In this document: positions 33,170 through 41,981 of the stretch, piece by piece
Position numbering within the stretch: the stretch's first letter is position 1
Layout of the letters: the number at the start of each line of letters is the position of its first letter
DNA from: Chitinophaga vietnamensis
Lineage (GTDB): Bacteria; Bacteroidota; Bacteroidia; Chitinophagales; Chitinophagaceae
Direction: 5' to 3'
DNA: 64,000 bases
NCBI RefSeq assembly: GCF_902167635.1
Contig: NZ_CABHMS010000001.1
Coordinates: forward strand, 310,001-374,000
The notes under the pieces: model-generated
Seen by the model: the letters and a program-made list of their open reading frames with translations, nothing else
The model's database searches: none
Told to the model about the DNA's origin: nothing
Position numbers and translations under genes: made by a program

Positions 33170-35599
33170 TTATTTTCTTATTTCCGCCTGTAGCTGCGAT
33201 TCGAAAGTTTTCACCAGTTTCTCCATCACGCTGTCGATTTCTTTGTCGGTGAGGGTTTTCTGGCTATCGAGGAAGGTGAAGCTGACCGCGTAGGATTTTT
33301 TGTTGGCGCCCAGTTTTTCGCTCTCGAACACATCGAACAGATTGATATTTTGCAGCAGGGGCGATTTTACGGCCCTGGCGGCGGCTTCTACGGCGGCGAA
33401 TTTTACCTGACGGTCCAGCACGAGGGCCAGGTCGCGGCGCACAGCCGGGAAGCGCGGTATTTCTTTGTAAAAGTTATCACTTTTTTGCAAAAGTCCCAGT
33501 ATTTTATCCCAGTTGAAATCAGCGAACCAGACGGGCTGCTTGATATCGAACTGTTTGAGTTTCCGGGCGCTGATGCCGCCGAGGGTAACCACCACCTGGT
33601 TTTTCACTTTGATATCCCAGGAAGGGGTGAGATCAGCGTTTTCATTTTCCACCCACTGCAGGCCGCTGTAGCCGAGTTGTGCCAGTATATTGATCACATA
33701 ACCTTTCAGGAAGTAGAAATCAACCGGAGCGGCTTTGCGCATCCAGGTTTCGGAAGTTTGCTGACCGGTAAGATAAAGGGAGAGGTGGTTATTTTCCGCA
33801 TAGCCCTTATCAGTCACGGCATATGTTTTACCAAATTCGAAGAAGAGCAGGTCTTCGTTCTTACGGTTAAGGTTATACGAAATACGTTCGAGGCCGGTTT
33901 CGATCATGGAAGGGCGCATGACGTCCAGTTCCACGGTGAGGCTGTTCATCATCTTCACGGTATGTTCCAGTACTTCGGGTGTAAAGTATTGGCTGTTGGT
34001 GATGGAGTTGGTGAAGATTTCGTTGAAACCGTTGCCGGCAAGGTATTCGGCGATTTTTTCGCGCACTCTTTCCGCGTCGGGTTGTGCGGAGATGGCGGGG
34101 GAGATCATCACCTTGCTGGGGATCTCGATATTGTCCAGTCCATCGATGCGCATCACTTCTTCCACGAGATCGGCCGGGAGGCTGATATCGGGCTTGCTGT
34201 AGGGCACGGCTACACGCAGTCCTTCTGCGGTTTCTGCGAGGATATCGAAGCCGAGGCTGCGGAGGATATTTTTGATCTTGTCCGCAGGGTAGTTGCTGCC
34301 ACTGAGTTTGCGGATATAAGCGTAGGTAGTTTCTACCTGTGTTTTATGTTTTACGGACGGGTATACATCCACGATGGCGGAAGCGGCTTTACCACCGGCC
34401 AGTTCGCAGATGAGGGCGGCGGTGCGTTGCAGGGCAAACACGATGTTGGAGATATCCACACCTTTTTCGAAGCGGGTGGCTGCGTCGGTACGCAGGCCAT
34501 GGCGGAAAGAGGTGGTGCGTATGCCGCCGGCGCTGAAGAAAGCGCTCTCCAGGAAGATATCGTGGGTGTTGTCGGACACGCCGGAGCGGAGGCCGCCGAA
34601 AACGCCGGCGATGCACATGCCTTCGCCTGCGCCGTTGCAGATCATCAGGTCGGCGGCATCAAGTTTTCTTTCTTTTTCATCGAGGGTCACGAAGGGTGTT
34701 CCCTGCGGGAGATTTTTTACTACCACGGCATTGCCTTTGATGGCGGCTGCGTCGAAAGCGTGCAGGGGCTGGCCGGTTTCGTGGAGCACGAAATTGGTGA
34801 TATCCACGATATTGTTGATCGGGCGTACGCCGATGGCGGTCAGTTTTTCCTTGAGCCATTCAGGCGAAGGGGCTACCTGAACGCCGGTGATGCTGATGCC
34901 GCTGTAGCGCGGGCATGCATCGGTATTTTCGATGGATACGCTGATATTGAGCGGGGCCGCCGCTTGTGGCAGGGCTTTGATTTCCGGCAGCTGTACCTGG
35001 TATTTATGCGTGTGTTCGAGGTTGTTGAGGAAGGCGCATACGTCTTTAGCCACGCCGATGTGGCTCATAGCGTCCATGCGGTTGGGCGTGAGGCCGATTT
35101 CGTATATCCAGTCCTGTGCGGGCTGAAATATTTCGCTGGCGGGCGTGCCGGGTTGCAGGGAGGGATCGAGCACGAGGATGCCGGCGTGGCTGTTGCCGAG
35201 GCCTATTTCATCTTCGGCGCAGATCATGCCCTGGCTTTCTTCGCCGCGGATCTTGGCTTTTTTCATGGTGACTGGTTCGCCGCTGATGGGGTAGATGGTA
35301 GCGCCGATGGGGGCTACTACTACTTTCTGGCCGGCGGCCACGTTGGGGGCGCCGCACACGATGTGGAGCGGTTCCCCGTTGCCGATATTGACAGTGGTGA
35401 GGGTAAGTTTATCTGCGTTTGGGTGTTTGGCCGTGGTCAGTACTTCGCCGATCACGAGGCCGGCGAGACTGCCTTTTACGGCTTCGAATTTTTCGAGGCT
35501 TTCCACTTCCAGGCCTATACGTGTAAGGATGGTGGATAACTCCTGCGGTGTAGGCTTCACCGGTAAATAATCACATAGCCAGTTGTATGAAATCGTCAT
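33170..35599 (-). CDS. pheT: Phenylalanyl-tRNA synthetase beta subunit
   Basis: 809 residues from ATG 35599 (MTISYNWLCDYLP); the frame is open 26 codons further upstream but without a likely start. Domain order is right for PheT: EMAP-like tRNA-binding domain with TTAKHPNADKLTLTTVNIG near residue 50, B3/B4 editing domain with ITNFVLHETGQPLHAFDA near 270, B5 domain, the catalytic-like core with MNSLTVELDVMRPSMIETGLERISYNLNR, and the C-terminal ferredoxin-like anticodon-binding domain with FPAVRRDLALVLD. It pairs with PheS, which is not in the window. Confidence 0.98.
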   Translation of the reverse strand: MTISYNWLCDYLPVKPTPQELSTILTRIGLEVESLEKFEAVKGSLAGLVIGEVLTTAKHPNADKLTLTTVNIGNGEPLHIVCGAPNVAAGQKVVVAPIGATIYPISGEPVTMKKAKIRGEESQGMICAEDEIGLGNSHAGILVLDPSLQPGTPASEIFQPAQDWIYEIGLTPNRMDAMSHIGVAKDVCAFLNNLEHTHKYQVQLPEIKALPQAAAPLNISVSIENTDACPRYSGISITGVQVAPSPEWLKEKLTAIGVRPINNIVDITNFVLHETGQPLHAFDAAAIKGNAVVVKNLPQGTPFVTLDEKERKLDAADLMICNGAGEGMCIAGVFGGLRSGVSDNTHDIFLESAFFSAGGIRTTSFRHGLRTDAATRFEKGVDISNIVFALQRTAALICELAGGKAASAIVDVYPSVKHKTQVETTYAYIRKLSGSNYPADKIKNILRSLGFDILAETAEGLRVAVPYSKPDISLPADLVEEVMRIDGLDNIEIPSKVMISPAISAQPDAERVREKIAEYLAGNGFNEIFTNSITNSQYFTPEVLEHTVKMMNSLTVELDVMRPSMIETGLERISYNLNRKNEDLLFFEFGKTYAVTDKGYAENNHLSLYLTGQQTSETWMRKAAPVDFYFLKGYVINILAQLGYSGLQWVENENADLTPSWDIKVKNQVVVTLGGISARKLKQFDIKQPVWFADFNWDKILGLLQKSDNFYKEIPRFPAVRRDLALVLDRQVKFAAVEAAARAVKSPLLQNINLFDVFESEKLGANKKSYAVSFTFLDSQKTLTDKEIDSVMEKLVKTFESQLQAEIRK

Positions 35600-36073
35600 T
35601 TTATCTGATCGGTTTATAATAAGAAGCGTAAAGTTACGCAACGGATTTGATTTTAAGCCGCTGTGGAGGGCAGCCATGGCAGGTTTCCGTCGTAAATTAG
35701 CTATAATCGTGTATGGCAGGGCGTTAGAGACCGGCGTATAAAATCTTTTTGCACAATAGATGTGAATAATGGACCTTTGCCTTGGAACTTTACAGTGATT
35801 TGGTGGATAACCATAGTCGAGTCAGTGGATAACTGACAATTCGCCGGTGGATAACCTGTGCACGAGGCTTAATAAATTTAGTAGTGAACGGAAGTGGCAT
35901 AAATGAAAAAATGCGTTTACCTTAGTTTGTACGGCTCGAAAAAATTTACAATTTCTTAATGCAGAAAGTAGCTTCGGAATGCGAGAAAAAATGCAAACAA
36001 TCCAATAATTGTAAAGTGAAACAAGCCCATTGACAGTAACCTTTTTTTAAATTTTTTAATACGCTAACCATAA
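35600..36073. other. Divergent control region between pheT and dnaB with DnaA-box-like sites
   Basis: 474 bp without a gene. It must hold the promoters of both genes. A TAACTTTA sequence on the minus strand at 35629-35636 may be the pheT minus-7 element. The left half holds three evenly spaced GTGGATAA sites, and the right half, up to dnaB, is AT rich (35935-36060). Confidence 0.8.
35802..35854. repeat. Three DnaA-box-like direct repeats with exact 22-bp spacing
   Basis: The sequence RGTGGATAAC occurs at 35802, 35824 and 35846, each start exactly 22 bp after the last. TGTGGATAA is the reverse complement of the DnaA box TTATCCACA; these three differ only in the first base (G, A, G). A further 8-of-9 match, TGTGAATAA, lies at 35761-35769. 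The spacing places the sites on one face of the helix. Confidence 0.75.
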
Positions 36074-37636
36074 ATGGATCTCAATCTCAAGAAAGACCGC
36101 AATGTGCGCAGAAAGCCGTCCATTGAGGTGTCCTCCTTGGTGTACGGAAAAGTACCGCCACAGGCCAAAGAATTGGAAGAAGCTGTTTTGGGAGCCATAA
36201 TGCTGGAGAAAGGCGCGTTTGACGTTGTAGTGGAGATTTTGAAAGGAGAGTGTTTTTATGTAGAAGCGCACCAGCTGATATTTTCGGCCATGACCCGCCT
36301 GGCCTCCAAATCGATGCCGGTCGATATTCTGACTGTAACAGAGGAGCTCCGGTCCATGGGCTCGCTCGAAGCTGTTGGTGGCCCCTTCACAGTGATGAAG
36401 CTCACCAACGCGGTGGTATCATCCGCTAATATTGAGGCGCATGCCCGTATCATCCTGCAAAAATTCATTCAGCGGGAACTGATCCGCATCTCCGGAGAAA
36501 TACTGTCCGAATCTTATGAAGATACGGCGGATGTGTTCGACCTGCTTGATAGCGCCGAGTCTAAATTATTTGAGATTACCAATAACCACCTGCGCAAGAA
36601 TTACGATTCTATCGACCGCGTGCTGGTGAATACGATGAAACGTATCGAAGACCTGCGCAACAAAGGTGATGATATCACCGGCGTACCTTCCGGGTTCCCT
36701 TCTCTCGATAAAGTAACTTACGGCTGGCAGTCGACAGACCTCATCATCATCGCGGCCCGTCCGTCTGTGGGTAAAACCGCGTTTGCCCTCAACCTGGCGC
36801 GTAATGCGGCTTTGCATCCCCGTTTCCCGAAAGGCGCTGCAGTGTTCTCCCTTGAGATGTCGTCCGGACAGATCGTTCAACGTATCCTGTCTGCCGAGTC
36901 CGAAATCAAACTGGAAAAGATCTCCCGTGGTAAACTGGAAGAATATGAAATGAAGAAATTGATGACGCATGGTATCGAAAGATTGGCGAAAGCGCCTATC
37001 TTCATTGACGATACGCCGGCGCTCAATATCTTCGAACTACGCGCCAAATGCCGCAGGCTGGTACACAACCACGGCGTGGGCGTGATCATCATCGACTACC
37101 TCCAGCTGATGAGCGGCAGCGGCGAAGGCCGTAACAGCAACCGTGAGCAGGAGATCAGTAAAATATCCCGCGATCTTAAAGGACTTGCAAAAGAGTTGCA
37201 GGTGCCCGTGATCGCCCTCTCGCAGTTGAGCCGTGATGTGGAAAAACGTAAAGATGGCAACAAGATGCCACAGTTGAGCGACCTCCGTGAATCGGGCGCG
37301 ATCGAGCAGGATGCCGACATGGTCATGTTCCTGTACCGTCCTGAATACTATGAGATCAATACCAACGAGATGGGAGAATCCAATAAAGGTGAAACCCACG
37401 TACGTATCGCCAAACACCGTAATGGTCAGCTCGATACCATCAAACTCCGCGCGGTACTGGAATTCCAGCGTTTCGAAGATGACGGTAGCCTGGAGAACCC
37501 CGGCGGTGGCGGTAATCCCTTCGCAGGTATGCGCCAGCAAGGCGGCGGCAACGACGAGGCGAAGCTGTACATCCAGAAGGGGTCCAAGATGAATGATATG
37601 GACTTTGATGAAGGATTTGAAGATGCACCATTTTAA
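36074..37636 (+). CDS. dnaB: Replicative DNA helicase DnaB
   Basis: 520 residues. The N-terminal domain opens with PPQAKELEEAVLGAIMLEKGAFDVV, and the RecA-like C-terminal domain has Walker A ARPSVGKTAF near residue 230, SLEMSSGQIVQRILSAES, Walker B VIIIDYLQLM near 340 and the DnaB signature LSQLSRDVEKR with LRESGAIEQDADMVMFLYRPEYY. It is the hexameric helicase that opens the replication fork. The acidic end with DMDFDEGFEDAPF is short. A strong terminator follows. Confidence 0.98.
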   Translation: MDLNLKKDRNVRRKPSIEVSSLVYGKVPPQAKELEEAVLGAIMLEKGAFDVVVEILKGECFYVEAHQLIFSAMTRLASKSMPVDILTVTEELRSMGSLEAVGGPFTVMKLTNAVVSSANIEAHARIILQKFIQRELIRISGEILSESYEDTADVFDLLDSAESKLFEITNNHLRKNYDSIDRVLVNTMKRIEDLRNKGDDITGVPSGFPSLDKVTYGWQSTDLIIIAARPSVGKTAFALNLARNAALHPRFPKGAAVFSLEMSSGQIVQRILSAESEIKLEKISRGKLEEYEMKKLMTHGIERLAKAPIFIDDTPALNIFELRAKCRRLVHNHGVGVIIIDYLQLMSGSGEGRNSNREQEISKISRDLKGLAKELQVPVIALSQLSRDVEKRKDGNKMPQLSDLRESGAIEQDADMVMFLYRPEYYEINTNEMGESNKGETHVRIAKHRNGQLDTIKLRAVLEFQRFEDDGSLENPGGGGNPFAGMRQQGGGNDEAKLYIQKGSKMNDMDFDEGFEDAPF

Positions 37637-37659
37637 CGCATAAGATATTTGCAGTTATC

Positions 37660-37695
37660 AGGCCGGCATCTACTGGATGCCGGCCTTTATTTTTA
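37660..37695 (+). terminator. Rho-independent terminator after dnaB
   Basis: Perfect 11-bp stem AGGCCGGCATC (37660-37670) with GATGCCGGCCT (37676-37686), loop TACTG, then TTATTTTTAT. Confidence 0.95.
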
Positions 37696-37730
37696 TAAAA
37701 GAATCATAGCAACAATAAAAGGCCTATAGC

Positions 37731-39077
37731 ATGAAACAACTGTATCTGAAGTATAAAGGTTATTACAAAGACAATTTCAGTTTAGCCTATCCCGTAGTGA
37801 TCTCCCAACTCGGGCATACACTGGTTGCATTATCCGACAGCCTTATCATCGGGCATACCGGCAAAGTACCGCTGGCAGCGGTTTCGCTGGGCAACGGTCT
37901 CTTTTCTATCTTCATGGTTACCGGTATTGGTATGTCGTACGGGCTCACACCGCTCATCGCACAGGAGAATGGCCGTGGCAACAAAAGCGCTATTGGGCAT
38001 CTGCTCAGTCATAGCCTGATCATCAATATGATGGTGGGCCTATTGTTATCGGCCGTCATTTATTTTGGCAGCGGCTATATGCAGGTGCTGAACCAGGAGC
38101 CGGATGTTGTGCAACAGGCAAGGCCCTTTCTGCGTTACCTCGGTTTCTCCTTCATCCCGCTGATGTTGTTCCTCACCTTCAAGCAATTTGCGGAGGGGCT
38201 GGGCTTTACACGCCAGGCGATGAATATCAGTATTATCGGCAACGTGATCAATATCCTCATTGGCATCACGTTGGTGTACGGTCTGTTCGGCCTGCCCCGC
38301 ATGGGCGTGGTGGGCGTGGGTATTGCCACTTTCACCGACCGTTTGATCATGGGTATTACGATGGCTTTTTATGTGTTGAAGTCGCCACGTTTCAAGCCTT
38401 ACCTTTCCAGTTTTGGTTTTTCAAATCTGAAGGCGGCGGCTATCAGAAAAATTTTAGGTATTGGTACGCCGGTGGCCTTGCAATATATTTTTGAGGTGAG
38501 CGCTTTCAGCGGCGCTGCCGTGATGGTGGGCTGGATGGGCGCTGCAGAACTGGCGGCGCATCAGATCGCATTGAGCCTGGCATCCATGACGTATATGATG
38601 GCCAGCGGCATCTCTGCGGCGGCGGGCATCAAAAGCGGCAATAATTTCGGCAAGCGCGATTTCAGGGAATTACGTTTATCGGCTATCGCCAGTTATCATA
38701 TGGTGCTGGTGTTGATGGGCACTGCTGCGCTGGTATTTATGGTGGGCAGGCATCTGCTGCCTGCTTTGTATATCAACGATCCGCAGGTGATACAGATCGC
38801 AGGAAATTTATTGGTGATCGCTGCCTTCTTCCAGTTGTTCGATGGCATGCAGGTGGTGGGACTTGGTATCCTGCGCGGATTGGGCGATGTACGCATTCCA
38901 ACGGTGATCACTTTGCTGGCCTATTGGGTGTTCGGTATCCCGCTGGGTTACCTGTTAGGCATCAAAATGGGCTTTGGTGTGGAAGGCGTGTGGTGGGCGC
39001 TGCTACTGGGTTTGCTAACCGCATCCCTACTCCTGTTTGCAAGGTTTCATACAAAAACAAAGAATTTGATTATTTAG
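37731..39077 (+). CDS. MATE-family multidrug/Na+ efflux transporter
   Basis: 448 residues with twelve hydrophobic segments in two homologous halves. Typical MATE phrases are SLAYPVVISQLGHTLVALSDSLIIGHTGKVPLAAVSLGN at the N-terminus, GLGFTRQAMNISIIGNVINILIG in helix 5, and in the second half QVVGLGILRGLGDVRIPTVITLLAYWVFGIPLGYLLG. The family exports cationic compounds using a Na+ or H+ gradient. The substrate is unknown. The stop codon falls inside the left arm of inverted repeat D. Confidence 0.96.
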   Translation: MKQLYLKYKGYYKDNFSLAYPVVISQLGHTLVALSDSLIIGHTGKVPLAAVSLGNGLFSIFMVTGIGMSYGLTPLIAQENGRGNKSAIGHLLSHSLIINMMVGLLLSAVIYFGSGYMQVLNQEPDVVQQARPFLRYLGFSFIPLMLFLTFKQFAEGLGFTRQAMNISIIGNVINILIGITLVYGLFGLPRMGVVGVGIATFTDRLIMGITMAFYVLKSPRFKPYLSSFGFSNLKAAAIRKILGIGTPVALQYIFEVSAFSGAAVMVGWMGAAELAAHQIALSLASMTYMMASGISAAAGIKSGNNFGKRDFRELRLSAIASYHMVLVLMGTAALVFMVGRHLLPALYINDPQVIQIAGNLLVIAAFFQLFDGMQVVGLGILRGLGDVRIPTVITLLAYWVFGIPLGYLLGIKMGFGVEGVWWALLLGLLTASLLLFARFHTKTKNLII

Positions 39078-39246
39078 TTATTTGGTTATTTTATTATTTG
39101 GATATTTGATTTAGGAATTTTCGGATTTTCGGATTTTTTGATTTTCGAATTTGGAAGAAAACCGAATTTCCCACAAATCAAAAAATCCGAAAATCCGAAA
39201 ATTCATAAATCAAATATCCAAATAATAAAATAACCAAATAGCTAAA
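39073..39246. repeat. Octamer-phased long inverted repeat D, joining MATE stop to rsmE start
   Basis: Two 71-bp arms (39073-39143 and 39176-39246) match with two mismatches, around a 32-bp spacer. The left arm begins 2 bp before the MATE stop codon and the right arm ends on the first base of the rsmE start codon. Units are eight bases long in phase, of the types TTTnnTTA outside and TTTTCGGA or TTTTTTGA inside, with one 5-base slip in between. It is the longest of the set. Confidence 0.95.
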
Positions 39247-39959
39247 TGGATTTGTCTGTTTTTTTTGCGGGAGATATTGCGGTGGATGCCAGCAGTTACA
39301 CGATGAATGAGGATACATCGAAGTATTGTATCCAGGTGTTGCGGCATGAGGCCGGTGATACGGTGTTGCTGGCAGATGGCCGTGGGCGCAGGTTTACGGC
39401 GATCATTGCTGATGATAACCGCAAAAAATGTGTGGTGAATATTTCAGCAATAACTTTGATGCCGCCGCCAACGCCGGTACTTCGTATAGCCATTGCCTTT
39501 ACCAAAAATGCGTCGCGGATAGAGTGGTTTCTGGAGAAGGCTACGGAAATAGGTATTCAGTCGATCATTCCCCTGGTGAGCCAGCGTACTGAAAAAGAGA
39601 AAGTGAAAGCAGAGCGTTTGCAAAATATATTGGTGTCGGCGATGTTGCAGTCCAAACAATACTACCTGCCGGTGTTGCAGGAGCCACAGGCATTTGAGCA
39701 GGTGGTGAAGCAGAGTAAGGATGCACAACGTTTTATTGCGCATTGTTTGCCCGAGCAGCAGCAGTCTTTACAGCTGTTAATGGAGCCGGGAAAAGATACG
39801 ATCGTGCTGATAGGGCCGGAAGGTGATTTTACGCCTGAGGAGGTCAAACTGGCGCTGGGAGCGGGTTTTGAGCCAGTGTCTTTAGGCGCCAACCGTTTGC
39901 GGACGGAGACAGCCGGTATGGTGGCTGTTGTCATGATGAACATTGTCAACAACTTGTAG
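39246..39959 (+). CDS. rsmE: 16S rRNA m3U1498 methyltransferase RsmE
   Basis: 237 residues. The N-terminal PUA-like domain has YCIQVLRHEAGDTVLLADGRGRRF, and the C-terminal SPOUT knot has AIAFTKNASRIEWFLEKATEIGIQSIIPLVSQRTEK, IVLIGPEGDFTPEEVKLALGAGFEPVSLGANRLRTETA, the S-adenosylmethionine site. It methylates N3 of U1498 in 16S rRNA during ribosome assembly. Its start codon touches inverted repeat D, so there is no room for a conventional ribosome-binding site outside the repeat. Confidence 0.97.
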   Translation: MDLSVFFAGDIAVDASSYTMNEDTSKYCIQVLRHEAGDTVLLADGRGRRFTAIIADDNRKKCVVNISAITLMPPPTPVLRIAIAFTKNASRIEWFLEKATEIGIQSIIPLVSQRTEKEKVKAERLQNILVSAMLQSKQYYLPVLQEPQAFEQVVKQSKDAQRFIAHCLPEQQQSLQLLMEPGKDTIVLIGPEGDFTPEEVKLALGAGFEPVSLGANRLRTETAGMVAVVMMNIVNNL

Positions 39960-40000
39960 CATTTAATAATAATTCATATTTTTCGAAAAAAACTGTACTT

Positions 40001-41125
40001 ATGAAATTCAACATCCATCTGGCCCTCCTGTTGGTGGCGGGGCTGTTCGTTTTCTCCCAACACGCCTCTGCACAGGTTATGAGTTCGTTCAAGGTGCAAG
40101 GCGACTCTTCTAAATATTATCCGGTGGCGTTTACCGATTCTGCCTGGGATAGAAATGTGGCTTCGGTATTGGAATTGGGGCGTTCCAATGTGCATACGGA
40201 TTATAATGCGTATGGATCGCTGATTGCCACATTCCGCTACCATACCACTAATGGTGGGCATTTATCCAGTTTCATCGATGCCGATATCAAACAGTTTAAC
40301 AACATATTCGTCGCCGGCTGGCGTGATGTTACTAATTACGTGTTTTCCAAAACCATTCTTATCTGGTTGAGGGGAAGCGCTACTTATTACTATCGTTCGC
40401 AGTTTAACGACAAGGTAACAGTGTACGACGGCGTAGCTAATCCTTTGCCATTCCAGGAAGTGAATGGCCCGGCACACAGCTACAAAACGGCGATCGATAA
40501 TTATGTTACTACGAATGGATATTCCAACACAAGAAGCGGTTATACCACTGGTAATATGGGGTACTCTATCGCCAATCCATCGGCGAGGATAGAGATTGGC
40601 GCTGCGCCGGGCTGGACCACCAGCGGTTGGGGACGAGCAATAAAATTATGGGCTGGCAGGGCTATAGAGTTTGAAGCCGGTCGGAAAAAATTCGGTATCG
40701 GCGCTTCCTCTGATTCTATCCTGTACTTCTTTTCTACGGATTCGGATACCAGTTCATTGGGGGTCAGGTGTCATATGACTATTTCGGACAATGGTAATGT
40801 GGGTATTGGAACCGTAGATCCCAAATCCTATAAACTGGCCGTGGAAGGCACTATCGGCGCAAGGCGCGTGAAGGTAACTCAATCCGCCTGGGCCGATTTT
40901 GTCTTCCATAAAGACTATTCATTACCCTCTCTGCAAGCGATAGAAAATTACATCAGCAAAAATGGTCATCTTCCTGATATCCCTTCTGAAAAAGAAATAA
41001 AAGAAGAAGGATTAGATGTAGGAGAGATGAATAAATTATTATTGCAGAAGATCGAAGAGCTGACACTGCATATGATCCGGCAACAGAAAGAGATCGATGA
41101 GCTGAAACAACAGCTGAGAAAATAA
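40001..41125 (+). CDS. Secreted protein with tail-fibre-like C-terminal module
   Basis: 374 residues. A Sec signal ends at SAQV near residue 25. The middle has no family I recognise; it contains phrases such as NVGIGTVDPKSYKLAVEGTIGARRVKV (residues about 265-290), the entry to a common Bacteroidota C-terminal module. The rest (SLPSLQAIENYISKNGHLPDIPSEKEIKEEGLDVGEMNKLLLQKIEELTLHMIRQQKEIDELKQQL) ends in a coiled coil, as in tail-fibre and endosialidase-chaperone-type trimers. It is probably a surface trimeric protein. Length and module order suit that reading; function unknown. Confidence 0.85.
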   Translation: MKFNIHLALLLVAGLFVFSQHASAQVMSSFKVQGDSSKYYPVAFTDSAWDRNVASVLELGRSNVHTDYNAYGSLIATFRYHTTNGGHLSSFIDADIKQFNNIFVAGWRDVTNYVFSKTILIWLRGSATYYYRSQFNDKVTVYDGVANPLPFQEVNGPAHSYKTAIDNYVTTNGYSNTRSGYTTGNMGYSIANPSARIEIGAAPGWTTSGWGRAIKLWAGRAIEFEAGRKKFGIGASSDSILYFFSTDSDTSSLGVRCHMTISDNGNVGIGTVDPKSYKLAVEGTIGARRVKVTQSAWADFVFHKDYSLPSLQAIENYISKNGHLPDIPSEKEIKEEGLDVGEMNKLLLQKIEELTLHMIRQQKEIDELKQQLRK

Positions 41126-41132
41126 TAGCGCA

Positions 41133-41190
41133 TGCGCATAAAATATCAGGGGCCACCGTGTACGCGGTGGCCCCTGATGTTTTATGCGCA
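41133..41190. terminator. Bidirectional terminator between the secreted protein and terC
   Basis: A 14-bp GC-rich stem (41145-41158 with 41165-41178) is extended by 11 more pairs (41133-41143 with 41180-41190) that supply A and T tracts on both sides. It can stop transcription from both directions. Confidence 0.95.
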
Positions 41191-41191
41191 A

Positions 41192-41956
41192 TTATTTCTC
41201 TGAAGTCGGTTCTTTCAATGCTACCGGTTTACCGCTCTTTCTCATTCTCATATTCAACATTTCTACTCCGAAAGAGAAGGCCATGGCGAAGTACACGTAG
41301 TTTTTCAGGTGAAGGTCGTGCGCTTTTTCAGCGTCCCATCCTTCTACGATGAGGATAGCGCCTACCATTACCAGGAAGGAGAGGGCCAGCATTTTGAGTG
41401 TAGGATGTTTGTGTATGAAATCGCTGATACGTGGCGCAAAGAAGAACATCACGATCATAGCGATGATTACGGCAATGATCATGACCGGTATTTGTTTGGC
41501 AAGACCTACAGCGGTGATGATACTGTCAAAAGAGAAGACGGTATCGATCACGATGATCTGTCCTACGATATTGAGCAGGGATGCTGCGGGTTTATTGCTG
41601 CTGCTGGCGGGGGCCTCGTCTTCTCCTTCGAGTTTGTGGTGGATCTCGAGGGTGGTTTTGATCAGGAGGAAGATACCGCCGCCGAGCATGATGAGATCGC
41701 GGAGACTGAAGCCGTGGCTGCCGATATGGAAGAGCGGGTTGACGGCCCTGACGATGTAGCCGATGCAAAGCAACAGGATGATACGTACGGCCATGCCGGT
41801 GAACATCCAGATGCGGCGCGCCAGTGGGCGCTTTTCAGGCGTGAGCCTGTTCAGTACAATAGAGACGAAGATCACGTTGTCGATGCCCAGCACAATTTCC
41901 ATCAGCACCAGCGTGAATAAACTGATGAGGGACTCAACTGTGAATAATTGTTCCAT
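41192..41956 (-). CDS. TerC-family integral membrane protein
   Basis: 254 residues. About seven membrane helices; family signature LVLMEIVLGIDNVIFVSIVLNRL at residues about 15-38 with the conserved acidic residues, VIDTVFSFDSIITAVGLAKQ near 135, and MLALSFLVMVGAILIVEGW near 190. TerC proteins are linked to tellurite resistance and to manganese or calcium handling, including metallation of exported proteins. Role here unknown. It precedes pyrD on no shared transcript direction beyond the same strand; the pyrD stop is only 25 bp from its start, so read-through from pyrD is possible. Confidence 0.94.
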   Translation of the reverse strand: MEQLFTVESLISLFTLVLMEIVLGIDNVIFVSIVLNRLTPEKRPLARRIWMFTGMAVRIILLLCIGYIVRAVNPLFHIGSHGFSLRDLIMLGGGIFLLIKTTLEIHHKLEGEDEAPASSSNKPAASLLNIVGQIIVIDTVFSFDSIITAVGLAKQIPVMIIAVIIAMIVMFFFAPRISDFIHKHPTLKMLALSFLVMVGAILIVEGWDAEKAHDLHLKNYVYFAMAFSFGVEMLNMRMRKSGKPVALKEPTSEK

Positions 41957-41981
41957 ATAGGTTTAATTCAGATGACGAGCT

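Noticed and set aside
33350-35539. A 729-codon open frame on the plus strand opposite pheT
   Set aside because: It is the mirror of pheT, whose domains are certain. The antisense frame has low-complexity composition rich in His, Gly, Phe and Val, and matches no family I know.
35600-36073. A firm oriC call
   Set aside because: The DnaA-like sites are suggestive, but dnaA is not in the window and skew was not computed, so it is reported only as a candidate control region.
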